Shown in pieces: positions 27,069 through 36,192 of a stretch of 64,000 bases of DNA; the stretch's first letter is position 1, and each line of letters begins with the position of its first letter. The notes beneath the pieces were generated by a model. It was not told the DNA's origin, did not search any database, and saw only the letters and a program-made list of their open reading frames with translations. The translations under genes and the position numbers were made by a program. The stretch spans positions 2,208,501 to 2,272,500 of the forward strand of contig NZ_CP020083.1 in assembly GCF_003431825.1 (NCBI RefSeq), given 5' to 3'. This DNA is from Blastomonas fulva (GTDB lineage Bacteria; Pseudomonadota; Alphaproteobacteria; Sphingomonadales; Sphingomonadaceae).

Positions 27069-28669
27069 TGCTGCGGCTCGTCCCGTTGCTGGCGCTGGCT
27101 CTGGCCTCTTTCGGGGCGTGGCTGATGTCGGCGCCAGATGCCTTCGGACAGAGCCAGGCGCGTGAACCGCGCCTGGCTCTGGTCATCGCCAATGGCAACT
27201 ATCGCGGGTTCGACCGGCTGCAGGCGACCTTCGGCGATGGCGAGCGGATCGCCGCGGCGCTTTCGGGCACCGGCTTTGTCGATCCCGGCGGCGGCGCGGT
27301 GCGCACCCGCCGCGACCTGAGCGCGGCCGAGATGGAGGCGGAGATCGCCGCGTTCCGCGCCGCGCTTGCCACCGCTGGGCCCCAGGCCTTTGGCGTGCTG
27401 TACTTCTCCGGCCATGGCGTCGCACTCGGCAGCGGCGGCGATGTCCAAATGGTGCCGGTCGATGGCTCACCGGTCGGACTGGCGGCTGGCGGATCGCTGT
27501 CGCGTTCGGCTGTCACCCGCAACCTGATGGGCTCGGGCGCGCGCACGGTGCTGGTGGTGCTCGACATGTGCCGCAACACGATATCGCTGCCGGTACAGCC
27601 AATGTCGACCAGCGATGCGGTCACCGGCGGCGATACGCTCGTCCCCGGATCGAAAGGCCTGCGCCGCGTGATCCGCTCTGCCGAAAGCAGCATTCGGCCC
27701 GATCAGGGCTATCTCGTCGCGTTCTCGACCAGCGCCGACCAGTTCGCGTTCGACAATGGCATCTTCTCCAAGGTGCTCGCCGAGGAAATCCGGCGCCCGC
27801 AGCAGAACATTGCCGATGCGATGAAGCGCGTGTCGGATCGGGTCGCCATGGCCAAGGCGGCAAGCTTCCAGAAGCCGACTTTCGATTATGGCCTGCAGGG
27901 CCAGCCACCGTGTTTCGTCTCGTGCGATCCCAGCAGCGGCAACCGCTTCTATGACTGCGCCAACTGCCCCTGGATGCGGATCATCCCGGCGGGCAAGGGG
28001 GTGATCGGTTCGCCGGTGTCCGAACCCGGGCGCGGCAAGGACGAGGCTGCCCAGCAGGCCGCGGTGATCGCGCGCGACTTCGCGATGGGGGTGTACGAGG
28101 TAACGGTGGCCGAGTGGACCGCGTGCGTGCGCGACGGCGGTTGCCCGAAGCTGTCGACCTGGGCGGCGGACAATCCCAACCCGCTGATCCCGGCGACCAG
28201 CATCAGCCATGACGATGCGCTCTCGTTTCTGGGCTGGCTGTCGCGCCAGTCGGGCCGGGCCTATCGCCTGCCCAGCGATACCGAATGGGAATATGCCAGC
28301 CGGGCAGGGGCCAGCAGCGCCTTTCCCTGGGGCGACAGCATCACCCCTTCGGAAGCCAATTACGATCACACCGCGCGCTACCAGGGGTCTCCGACGTCGC
28401 CCTATCGCGGCTATCCCGAGGCGGTGTCGGGCTACCCACCCAACAGCTTCGGTCTCTACCAGATGCAGGGCAATGTCTGGGAATGGACCTCGCAGTGCCT
28501 TGATGCGGCCTGTCGCAACCGGGCGGTGCGCGGCGGATCGTTCGAAAGCGTTCCCGCAGCTTTGCGCTCTGCCAACCGTTTCGGCGTGGCTCCAACCAAG
28601 CGCCGCGACGATGTCGGGTTGCGGGTGGCGCGCGATCTGGAACCGGACGAAGCCGGGGTGGGCGGCTGA
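27068..28669 (+). CDS. exported caspase-like (C14) protease fused to an FGE/SUMF1-fold domain
   Basis: A 533-residue secreted fusion. After a signal peptide (to about residue 28) comes a caspase-like domain (33-280) with the catalytic pair H116 (LYFSGHGVAL) and C168 (VVLDMCRNT). A Cys-rich linker (PPCFVSCDPSS, YDCANCPW) leads to a formylglycine-generating-enzyme fold (about 300-525; YEVTVAEW, LPSDTEWEYASRAG, GNVWEWTS, RAVRGGSF). The FGE catalytic cysteine after GGSF is absent, so this part is probably a binding domain. It lies between the barrel gene and a second caspase gene. Confidence 0.85.
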   Translation: MLRLVPLLALALASFGAWLMSAPDAFGQSQAREPRLALVIANGNYRGFDRLQATFGDGERIAAALSGTGFVDPGGGAVRTRRDLSAAEMEAEIAAFRAALATAGPQAFGVLYFSGHGVALGSGGDVQMVPVDGSPVGLAAGGSLSRSAVTRNLMGSGARTVLVVLDMCRNTISLPVQPMSTSDAVTGGDTLVPGSKGLRRVIRSAESSIRPDQGYLVAFSTSADQFAFDNGIFSKVLAEEIRRPQQNIADAMKRVSDRVAMAKAASFQKPTFDYGLQGQPPCFVSCDPSSGNRFYDCANCPWMRIIPAGKGVIGSPVSEPGRGKDEAAQQAAVIARDFAMGVYEVTVAEWTACVRDGGCPKLSTWAADNPNPLIPATSISHDDALSFLGWLSRQSGRAYRLPSDTEWEYASRAGASSAFPWGDSITPSEANYDHTARYQGSPTSPYRGYPEAVSGYPPNSFGLYQMQGNVWEWTSQCLDAACRNRAVRGGSFESVPAALRSANRFGVAPTKRRDDVGLRVARDLEPDEAGVGG

Positions 28670-28672
28670 GCC

Positions 28673-30346
28673 ATGCGCGCTGCCTTGCGCCTGTGCAGTC
28701 TGGTTCTCGCGCTGGTCGCCGGGGTCGGCTCGCTACCCGCCCATGCCGAGACCCGCGCAATCCTGGTGGGCGTGTCGCGCTATCAGTCGGCCAGCATTCC
28801 GGACCTTGCCGGACCTGCAAATGACGTGTCCGCGATGGAGCGGCTCGCGCGCAGTCTTGGCGCCAGCGACATCGTGACGCTCGCCGATGGCGCGGTCACC
28901 CGCTCCAGCGTCGAGACCGCGATCCACGACATGGGCCAGCGCAGCCGCAGCGGGGATTGGGTGCTGTTCTATTTTTCGGGTCATGGCGCGCAGGCGCGCG
29001 CGCAAAATCCTGACGAGACCGATGGCGCCTATGACCAGTTCGTGCCGCTTCCGGGCTTCGATCCTGTGGGACAGGATCCGGAAAGCTTCATCGTCGACAA
29101 GGACTTCTATGCGTGGATGAAGCGCTATCTGCCGCAGGATGTCGCGATCCTGATGGTCGTCGACAGCTGTCATTCGGGCACCATGCACCGCGCCATCGAT
29201 CTGCGCACCTTCGCCTTCACGCCGCGCATCGCCTTCCGCCCCGGCGAAGCGCGCGCGATCGAGCTGGTGGCGCGGCCCGGGCCAAGGCTGGGTGCGCTCG
29301 GGGCGGACGCGACGCCGGGCGTCGTACCCGGCGAGATTGCGGTGCCCAGGCGCGAGGACCTGCCCAATCTGGTCTATATCGGCGCATCGCGCGACGATCA
29401 GCTGGCGCTGGAAGCGGCGCTGCCGCAGGAGGGCGCACCGCAGCGCGGCGTGCTCACCTATGCGCTGGAACAGGCGCTCAGCCTGCCGGGCAGCAACGAT
29501 CAGTCGCCGGTGGCGGATCTGGATGGCGACGGGCTGGTCACGGTGGTCGAGATCGGCTCCTATCTCAACAGCCAGGTGCGCATGCTCACCGCGCAGCGGC
29601 AGGAAAGCACGTTGTTCTTTCCCGCAGGCTGGGCCGAACGCCCGGTGTTCGCGGCAGTGCCCGTTCCCCGGCTGAGCTTCGATCTGCCTGCCCCTTATGT
29701 GATGATCGCCGGGCAGGGCGACGACCTTGCCACCGCCCCGCAGGACGCCGCCTGGCAGCTGGCGGCATCGTCCAACGATGCCGATTTCCTGTGGCTGCTG
29801 GGCTCGCGCGAAGTGCTGCGCAGCTCGGGCGATGTGGTGGCCAGCGGCATCGCCAGCCAGGCCGCCTTTGCGGGCGTGATGGACAAATGGCAGGCGATCC
29901 TGACGCTGCGCCCTTTGGTGTCCGAGCTGGCGATGCGGTTGACGGTGAACCCGCTGGGGTCGGACGCGCTCTATGGCGAGGGTGCGCCGATCGCGGTGGC
30001 GCTGGCCCGCACTCGGCGCAGTGGGGGGCCGCGTTACGCCACAGTGTTCAACCTCGCCTCGGACGGCACGGTGCAACTGCTCTATCCGCTGGCCCCCGAT
30101 GGCGGAGGGCAACTGGACGATGCGCTGCAGCAGTCGCTGCTGGAGACGGTCGTCGTGCCGCCGTTCGGGGTCGATCACCTTGTAGCCCTCGCCACCCCGG
30201 AGGTTCCCGAAGCGCTGCGCGCCGCCTTGCGAAACGCCGATGGCCAGCGCGCGGCAGGCGGCCTGGCAGCGCTGATCCGCGCAGAGCTCAAAAAGGGGCG
30301 TGGCAAGGCCTCGCTGTCGATCGCGGAACTCTACACGGGCAACTGA
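28673..30346 (+). CDS. exported caspase-like (C14) protease with EF-hand loop and DUF4384-like C-terminus
   Basis: A 557-residue secreted protein: signal peptide (to about 25), a caspase-like domain with H104 (FYFSGHGAQ) and C166 (VVDSCHSGT), and near its end a full EF-hand loop DLDGDGLVTVVE (D282, D284, D286, E293), suggesting calcium control as in metacaspases. The C-terminal part (about 420-530; YATVFNLASDGTVQLLYPL) resembles DUF4384. It starts 3 bases after the preceding gene's stop. Target and trigger unknown. Confidence 0.85.
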   Translation: MRAALRLCSLVLALVAGVGSLPAHAETRAILVGVSRYQSASIPDLAGPANDVSAMERLARSLGASDIVTLADGAVTRSSVETAIHDMGQRSRSGDWVLFYFSGHGAQARAQNPDETDGAYDQFVPLPGFDPVGQDPESFIVDKDFYAWMKRYLPQDVAILMVVDSCHSGTMHRAIDLRTFAFTPRIAFRPGEARAIELVARPGPRLGALGADATPGVVPGEIAVPRREDLPNLVYIGASRDDQLALEAALPQEGAPQRGVLTYALEQALSLPGSNDQSPVADLDGDGLVTVVEIGSYLNSQVRMLTAQRQESTLFFPAGWAERPVFAAVPVPRLSFDLPAPYVMIAGQGDDLATAPQDAAWQLAASSNDADFLWLLGSREVLRSSGDVVASGIASQAAFAGVMDKWQAILTLRPLVSELAMRLTVNPLGSDALYGEGAPIAVALARTRRSGGPRYATVFNLASDGTVQLLYPLAPDGGGQLDDALQQSLLETVVVPPFGVDHLVALATPEVPEALRAALRNADGQRAAGGLAALIRAELKKGRGKASLSIAELYTGN

Positions 30347-30618
30347 ACGCCGCGCCAGGCGAGCCAGGGCGCGCGCGACGGCGGCGGTGCAGAGCGGCTT
30401 TTGACAAGGGCTGCTGGGGGGTACTGGCGGGCCACGCCCGATGAGGATGGGCACTATACCTACGCTATCGCACTATGATTGGGCCACCGTGTAGCGTCTT
30501 TCTCCGCCGATTGTCGCCGTAGAGGGCAGCGGCCTGTTCGCCTAGGTGGTCCCCATTTCTAGTGTTTTGAAATGAGCCGCTGCACAATGCCATGAGCAGG
30601 GCTGGCGAAACCTGCGCG
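30347..30618. other. junction region between chromosome-type genes and the accessory element
   Basis: No convincing gene is seen in these 272 bases. A short minus-strand frame (30465-30683) runs into herA and lacks recognisable content. Gene content changes here from housekeeping/exported proteins to defence and conjugation genes, so an ICE end (attL) may lie inside. No direct repeat or tRNA end could be demonstrated. Confidence 0.35.
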
Positions 30619-32613
30619 TCAGGCACCCCACGCATCGATGACCTGCGACAGCGGGAACGGATTCTGTTCCTTGCGCCACTCATGATAGGGCGCGGCCGTC
30701 TGACTATAAGGGCCGGGTTGAGGCCGGTCGAATTGAACCCGCGTCGGAATATGAAAGGCGCTACCGAATACGATTGCCTCGCCTGACGACAGGATAGTCA
30801 CCTGATCGAGCAGCCGTCTCGCCTGCATTGGAATGATGCGCCGGAAATGGTCGATATCGTCAGGATTTTGTAGGCGATGGCTGATAAAGTTGGCGCACTG
30901 GCTGATGATCGTCTGGCTGATCTCGCTCGGCCGCTGGCTGGCGATGATGAGTGAAAGGCCGAATTTGCGCCCCTCTTTGGCGATGCGCTCGTATGTCAAC
31001 CGCGCTAGGCGATGACCGCGATCCTCGTCTGAGCGGGCCGGGCGGGCATAGTTGTGCGCCTCTTCGAGAACAAGCACCCACGGATGCTTATAGCGCGAGG
31101 CTGCGGGCAGGCGCTCACGCGCCTCCAGCAACACCCGCCCGATCACCGCGCAAGCATAGGGAAGAACCTCGTTGCTCAACATTGACAGGTCGAGCACCGA
31201 GACTTTCGGTCCCGTTGCAGCACCAAGCCCGAAGCGTGCGAACCATGAGGACAGCTTCTCGATCTTCGTATCGGTCTCCTCATAGTTGAGGAAGGCGCGC
31301 CATCGCTTGTCGTCGAGGCGGGTTTTCAGCCGCAGCTTCAACGTCGTCAGGTGGGCATCGACGCGAAACGTATCCTCCTTGGATACGGCCCGATTGATAA
31401 GCGATGGATCGGTCAGGGTTGCGCGGGCGATCGGCAACGGAGAGTCCGCAGTGCGTGCACCGGCCTCCGCCGTGCCGCTACCACCGACGATCTTGGCGCG
31501 AATCGCGTCTTTCAGCTTCTCCGCCTCCGCAGCTATGGCGGCCTGATTGTTCATGACCTCGGTGTTGAAATCGTTAGCTGACCTATGAGCGGTAAACAGG
31601 CCAGCGAACGGGTCTGTATCAATGTCTGTATCGGCGAGGTGGCCGACCACGGCATCGCAATAGGAGCCGGCTGCCTTCTTCTTGATCTTCGTCAGTTCGC
31701 TCAAGAGCTGGTCGAGCGCGCTCATGCCATTCTGAAACGCTCCCATGCTGGCGGCGGCGGTGGCACTGCCGCCCTTGGCAATCGCCCACCAGTCTTTCAG
31801 CACGGGCTCCTGCGTTTGCTCCGACGCGCTCAGCCACGCACAGATTTCTTCGGCGTTCAGAAACCAGAGCGGAAGGCTGAACTCCTTGCCATTGAGGTAG
31901 ATGCGATCCGGCAAGCGTTGCGCCGCTTCAGCCGTCGGGAAGGCCTTGGCATACTCGCCATTGATGTCGAGGATGAAGACGTGCGGCTCCTCGGCCGCGC
32001 CATCGAGCGCAGCCATCGCCTTCTGGATCAGGCTCGACACCGAGAAGGATTTGCCCGAGCCGGTATTGCCCACGATCGCGAGCGGCCGCGAGAACAGGTC
32101 GTTATAGGAGGCCCGCACGACGTTGCGGTCTTGGCCGGTCGGGAATCCGATCTTCAGATCGCAATCGAAATCCTTCGCGTCATAGTCCTCTGGCTTGTTG
32201 CGCCGCGGTGGTATCTCGAACACCGCGCGAAGGATGTCCGGCGATCCGATCTCCGCGGGAGTGTCGAGTGTTGGCAGCACCGAGATGCCTGGACTGAAGG
32301 TAGGCTCCTCGTCCTTGTGCTCGATCGTGCCCAGCAGCTGTACGCTGGCAACGCGGCGTGGTTTCATCAGTTCGAGGTTTAGATCGTCCCCGCTACCGGG
32401 ATCGAAGGTCTCGCGAGCTTCCAGATCGGTGATGATGCCGATGACCGTTTCCCCCGCACCGAGCGAGAAGGTCAGATAGGCGTTGATTGCGATGGCCGCC
32501 TGCACGCCGTCTAGCGTGGCGCGTAACGCCGACCGAGTTTCGGGCAGCAATTCGACCTTCACTCGGAAGCCTTGAACCGACACGATGTGCCCGACGAGGC
32601 GCGGATTATCCAT
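30619..32613 (-). CDS. herA: HerA-type hexameric ATPase of a SIR2-HerA defence pair
   Basis: A 664-residue FtsK/HerA-family translocase. An N-terminal HAS-barrel-like region (about 1-100) precedes the ATPase core: Walker A GNTGSGKS (182-189), an internal helical insertion (about 260-400), Walker B VLVLEEAH (513-520), a sensor SLIIASQRPSEIS and an arginine-rich end. Its start overlaps the SIR2 gene by 8 bases. In known SIR2-HerA systems the ATPase assembles with SIR2 to deplete NAD+ or cut DNA on phage infection; that role is inferred here. Confidence 0.9.
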   Translation of the reverse strand: MDNPRLVGHIVSVQGFRVKVELLPETRSALRATLDGVQAAIAINAYLTFSLGAGETVIGIITDLEARETFDPGSGDDLNLELMKPRRVASVQLLGTIEHKDEEPTFSPGISVLPTLDTPAEIGSPDILRAVFEIPPRRNKPEDYDAKDFDCDLKIGFPTGQDRNVVRASYNDLFSRPLAIVGNTGSGKSFSVSSLIQKAMAALDGAAEEPHVFILDINGEYAKAFPTAEAAQRLPDRIYLNGKEFSLPLWFLNAEEICAWLSASEQTQEPVLKDWWAIAKGGSATAAASMGAFQNGMSALDQLLSELTKIKKKAAGSYCDAVVGHLADTDIDTDPFAGLFTAHRSANDFNTEVMNNQAAIAAEAEKLKDAIRAKIVGGSGTAEAGARTADSPLPIARATLTDPSLINRAVSKEDTFRVDAHLTTLKLRLKTRLDDKRWRAFLNYEETDTKIEKLSSWFARFGLGAATGPKVSVLDLSMLSNEVLPYACAVIGRVLLEARERLPAASRYKHPWVLVLEEAHNYARPARSDEDRGHRLARLTYERIAKEGRKFGLSLIIASQRPSEISQTIISQCANFISHRLQNPDDIDHFRRIIPMQARRLLDQVTILSSGEAIVFGSAFHIPTRVQFDRPQPGPYSQTAAPYHEWRKEQNPFPLSQVIDAWGA

Positions 32614-34003
32614 CCGCGCCCTCCGTGTCCGCTCCGGCTGATGTTGCGGACGAAGCGATCTGCTTTTCGAAGCGGCGCAAGCGAAGGAAGTCGTCGAGCC
32701 ACTGCACGTCGGGCATCACCGTTCGCGCAAAGTCGTCGAAGGTCGCGAGCTTGAATGGTGTTGCTGAGAAGGCATCCGTCGTCGGACATAGGACGAAGGC
32801 GCGCTTACCGAGATCCTTGTATCGCCGGATGCGTGCGATCACCGGACTGTTCGGATTTGGTTCGACTACCAGCATCACAAGCGACGGATTCATGAGCGCA
32901 TTCTCGATGATCCGGCTGACATGATCGTCGCCGAAGCCATAGCCCAGCACGAGGAGGAAGGTCTGGGGGATGCCGAGCCGCACCTGAAAGGACCGGAAGA
33001 GGTGAGCGTAGGGCATCGCAAGCGTCTGAGCGAATTTGTTCGCGGTCGGTAGAATCCCGACCGAAGGCGTCCCTCCGACCAGAGACAGAAGCGACGCGGC
33101 TTTCTGCTCGGCCGTCATGGCGGCGTAGGTCTGAAAAGGGGTCAGATCAGGATGACGCGCGCGCATCTCGGTGCCCTGCTCGAACCAGTGGATCGAGCCG
33201 TGGAGCTTGTAGAAATGCAGGAACTTGTCGAAGCGCCGTACACGGCCCTCCGCCACCTCGCCCGGATAGTAGATGTCCAAACCATAAACGGAAGGGTCGA
33301 ACCGGCCGGCTGCGCGGCCGGTGAAACCGTCAAAATACTGGACGCCGAGCAGCTCCAATGCCTGCTCGAAAAGCGTGTCGTAATTGAGCGTGAAGAGATG
33401 GGTGCGTCCGAGGTTGCTATCGCGAGCCACGAGTTTGGATAGAAATGCAAGATGCGGCACGATGCCATCAGCGGACGCGGCCAGCCCCGTATCAGGGAGC
33501 GAAAGCGCGCACTCGGCGAAAATCGCCATGCGAAGGCGATCGACGAGCCAACGCAGATCGGCGACGCTGGGCGCCGGCGTACTGGGCCACGTCACGGCGG
33601 AAAATGGTCCGCCCGTAGACTCCGCGACGACCAGAGCATTGGCGACGAACGAAAGCCATGCCTCGAAACCGATCGGGTCATCATCGTCGAAGGCGGCGAG
33701 AAGGACAGCGTTCTTGCGGGCTTCGATGATAGCAGCGACCGAGGCGGGGATGTCGGGCAGCGCCTGGATCGTGGCGAATACAGCCGTTTCGAGATTGGCC
33801 ATCGTCTTACCGCCGACGGAAACCGACGTGCCCGATCCCGTCAGAACGACGAGATTCTCCATTCGTAGCCATTCGGATATGAGCGCTTGAAGGCGGACAC
33901 GCCCCTGCTTCTGATCGAGACCCGCCAGTAGGTTCCCGATGCCGCCGTCTTCAGCGAGGCCAATGAGCTGATATTCGATAGGTGCCGGCGGCACGGTCGT
34001 CAT
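32606..34003 (-). CDS. SIR2-like NADase of a SIR2-HerA defence pair
   Basis: A 465-residue SIR2-family effector. The NAD pocket reads VLTGSGTSV (53-61), then FTLNYDTLFEQ (N207) and the catalytic His in YKLHGSIHWF (H268). A GYGFGDDHVSRII motif follows, and a Ser/Ala/Asp-rich tail ends the protein. The ATG at 34003 (after GGGG) is chosen over an open extension to 34156 that would overlap the upstream gene. It overlaps herA by 8 bases. Confidence 0.9.
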   Translation of the reverse strand: MTTVPPAPIEYQLIGLAEDGGIGNLLAGLDQKQGRVRLQALISEWLRMENLVVLTGSGTSVSVGGKTMANLETAVFATIQALPDIPASVAAIIEARKNAVLLAAFDDDDPIGFEAWLSFVANALVVAESTGGPFSAVTWPSTPAPSVADLRWLVDRLRMAIFAECALSLPDTGLAASADGIVPHLAFLSKLVARDSNLGRTHLFTLNYDTLFEQALELLGVQYFDGFTGRAAGRFDPSVYGLDIYYPGEVAEGRVRRFDKFLHFYKLHGSIHWFEQGTEMRARHPDLTPFQTYAAMTAEQKAASLLSLVGGTPSVGILPTANKFAQTLAMPYAHLFRSFQVRLGIPQTFLLVLGYGFGDDHVSRIIENALMNPSLVMLVVEPNPNSPVIARIRRYKDLGKRAFVLCPTTDAFSATPFKLATFDDFARTVMPDVQWLDDFLRLRRFEKQIASSATSAGADTEGADG

Positions 34004-34041
34004 AATATTCCCCCAGTCAGTCCCCGCGATCGTGACTGGCC

Positions 34042-34596
34042 TTAGCCGAATACCTCCGAGCCTGCACCACGCATATCCATCACGAGCTTTTCGGCGAACC
34101 GGCTCGCTATTCGATGAGGAGCATGATTTGCTATTCCCGAGCTGATGCCGGGGCACGATTCTTGATAGCGATCTTCACACCATCGGCGCACATTGTCGCG
34201 GAGCGCCCGGTCGCTAAGTATGAACGCTGCGACGCTGACACCGATCACCATCCGTCGAATGGCGGTAAACGGATAGCGGCTTGAAAGCTCCAATCCGTAA
34301 TCGCGCGCGCTCAGCATGGTGTGAGCTTGCCAACGTGTCTCTGGGCGGTGTCTGAAAAACTGCTCCACAGCTTCGATTTGGCGATCTGATGGAAGATCGG
34401 AGTTCAGACTACCAACGACCGGGAACGTCTGCTGGACCGTAAAGGTCTCGACGTCGCCCTCACGTCCAACGAAGCGGACAATCTTCTGCCGGCGGCGATT
34501 AGCGGGCCGGTTCTTTCGGCGATAACATTTGCCCGCTGCTGCAAGGTCGAGCGTGAATTCTTGCCTGGCCGTTAGATCGTGAGATTCTATCGTCAT
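34042..34596 (-). CDS. uncharacterised protein upstream of SIR2-HerA
   Basis: A 184-residue protein not recognised from any family. The N-terminal third is basic (KCYRRKNRPANRRRQK), the middle holds RQIEAVEQFFRHRPETRWQ, and a weakly hydrophobic helix (about 115-128) precedes a Cys/Arg-rich end. GGAGG lies upstream of the ATG on the minus strand. It ends 38 bases before SIR2 on the same strand, so it may be the first gene of the defence operon or unrelated cargo. The 239 bases upstream (34597-34835) hold no other gene. Confidence 0.5.
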   Translation of the reverse strand: MTIESHDLTARQEFTLDLAAAGKCYRRKNRPANRRRQKIVRFVGREGDVETFTVQQTFPVVGSLNSDLPSDRQIEAVEQFFRHRPETRWQAHTMLSARDYGLELSSRYPFTAIRRMVIGVSVAAFILSDRALRDNVRRWCEDRYQESCPGISSGIANHAPHRIASRFAEKLVMDMRGAGSEVFG

Positions 34597-34835
34597 GTCG
34601 CCATGCCTCCGGCGAAATATGGAAAGCGGGTTGCTTACAACGCGGCCGTGGTGTCGCTGGGTACATCGTCGCGACCGACACGCGCTGGCATAGATCTCGG
34701 TGATTTACCGCAGGGCGCGTCTCCTGGCTGCAATCCAGTTCAAGTGACATCGGCGGATGCCGACAAACTCATTGCGCTACTCGGCACGGAGTATTTGAGA
34801 CGGTCATGCATTTACCGAACTAAGCCGCCAGAAGA

Positions 34836-36143
34836 TCAATCGAGGCGGATCGCCGAGCGCAGCCGCATGTTGAGACGATCCACCATCCAGACAAGACTTC
34901 CGCGCCAAAAACCGTACAACCGTGCCTGATGGCTGCGGTACAGCATTGCATGGCTCAACTGGGCCAGTCTTCCTCTTATCGTCGTTCCCTTGAATAATCC
35001 GTATTTTCCGAGTGAGCCAAAAGCATCATATTCGGCAAGCGATACGAGAGAACCGAAATCCCGATAGTTAAAATCAGGCGGCCGCTTTCCACGCGAGATG
35101 ACGGCGGGAAGATGACGAATCAAATGCTGCGCCTGCTGGTGGGCGACCTGCGCCGTTGGCGGCAGGGGACGTTCCCCTTGGGACAAGGTAAGGCTTGAGC
35201 AATCTCCGAGTGAAAAAATGTTTGGGTCCTGTGTCGTCTGCAGTGACGGCAGCACGACAAGTTGGTTGCCTCGGGTGCTCTCGAGTCCATCGAGATTGGT
35301 CAGAAAAGCGGGCGCTTTCACGCCGGCAGCCCATACTTTGAGAGACGCGGTGACCGTTGGGCCATCGTCAAGCTCGAAGCCTTCCGTCGTTGCCGCACTG
35401 ACCTTAGAGTTAGTCATCACCCTGATGCCGATACTCTCAAGCCTCTCCTCCGTTGCCTGCGAGATGTCGTCTGGAAAGGCCGGCAACAAGCGTGGCCCAC
35501 TCTCGATCAGGGTGATCCTGATCCGGGATGATAGTGCTGGGGCGCCGTAGGCCTCCGCGATCTGCGTGAGTTGCATTAGTTCGGCCGCGAGTTCGACGCC
35601 GGTCGCGCCACCGCCTACTATTGCGATGGATAAGTCCTGTTCCTGCGCGACGGATTGCAGCATCCGAATACGGACTTCACGGTTGAATGCGTCAGCCTGC
35701 AAGCGGGAATCAATTTTGAAGCAATATTCCTGTACACCAGGTGTTCCGAAGTCATTGGCCTCGCTTCCAACCGATATGACGAGAGTGTCGTAGGCGATTT
35801 CCCTTGCAGGAACGAGCAACCGACCATCTGGAGCATGGAGCGGAGCGAGGCCTATCGTGCGATTGGCCCGATTGAGACTGCACATCTCGCCAGGCTGATA
35901 TTCGAAGCCAGCATCTCGGGCTTGTGCGAGATAAGGCGTCTGCTGTTGAGATATATCACGTGTACCTGCCGCGATCGTGTGAAGCATCGGCTTCCAGATA
36001 TGGGCGGAATCACGATCGACCAATATGACAGCCGGCATACTCTGATCGTTCTTCGACCGGCGTCCGAGCGAGGTGGCAATTTCGACCCCTGCTACTCCAC
36101 CACCCACCACAACGATCCTTCTGCGCCGCCTGTCGACATTCAT
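34836..36143 (-). CDS. type II NADH dehydrogenase-like NAD(P)/FAD oxidoreductase
   Basis: A 435-residue flavoprotein of the NDH-2 family, which passes electrons from NADH to quinone at the membrane face. FAD site IVVVGGGVAGVE (GGGVAG at 14-19), second Rossmann site IAIVGGGATGVELAAE, and the FAD-ribityl IFSLGDCSSL are present. The C-terminal YRSHQARLYGFWRGSLVWMVDRLN is an amphipathic membrane-docking segment. Start 36143 follows GGAG. It is divergent from tetR and probably under its control, an unusual neighbour for an efflux pump. G+C is visibly lower than in flanking DNA. Confidence 0.85.
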   Translation of the reverse strand: MNVDRRRRRIVVVGGGVAGVEIATSLGRRSKNDQSMPAVILVDRDSAHIWKPMLHTIAAGTRDISQQQTPYLAQARDAGFEYQPGEMCSLNRANRTIGLAPLHAPDGRLLVPAREIAYDTLVISVGSEANDFGTPGVQEYCFKIDSRLQADAFNREVRIRMLQSVAQEQDLSIAIVGGGATGVELAAELMQLTQIAEAYGAPALSSRIRITLIESGPRLLPAFPDDISQATEERLESIGIRVMTNSKVSAATTEGFELDDGPTVTASLKVWAAGVKAPAFLTNLDGLESTRGNQLVVLPSLQTTQDPNIFSLGDCSSLTLSQGERPLPPTAQVAHQQAQHLIRHLPAVISRGKRPPDFNYRDFGSLVSLAEYDAFGSLGKYGLFKGTTIRGRLAQLSHAMLYRSHQARLYGFWRGSLVWMVDRLNMRLRSAIRLD

Positions 36144-36171
36144 AAACGATCTCCAGATTGACATTAGGTTA

Positions 36172-36183
36172 GTGATAGCTCAC
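36172..36183. promoter_or_regulatory. candidate TetR operator between ndh-like gene and tetR
   Basis: GTGA-TAGC-TCAC (36172-36183) is a palindrome centred in the 49-base divergent gap, within the wider TTAGTGATAGCTCACATAA. Its location between the two start codons suits repression of both promoters; binding is inferred. Confidence 0.5.
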
Positions 36184-36192
36184 ATAAATCGA

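Noticed and set aside
28733..30454. 573-codon minus-strand frame opposite the second caspase gene
   Set aside because: Low-complexity, Arg/His-rich shadow with no motif; the plus-strand caspase motifs are intact.
30465..30683. 72-codon minus-strand frame in the junction region
   Set aside because: It overlaps herA in another frame and matches no family; kept only as part of the junction note.
34579..34929. Plus-strand frame between the 184-residue gene and the NDH-2-like gene
   Set aside because: It overlaps both minus-strand genes and shows no family features.
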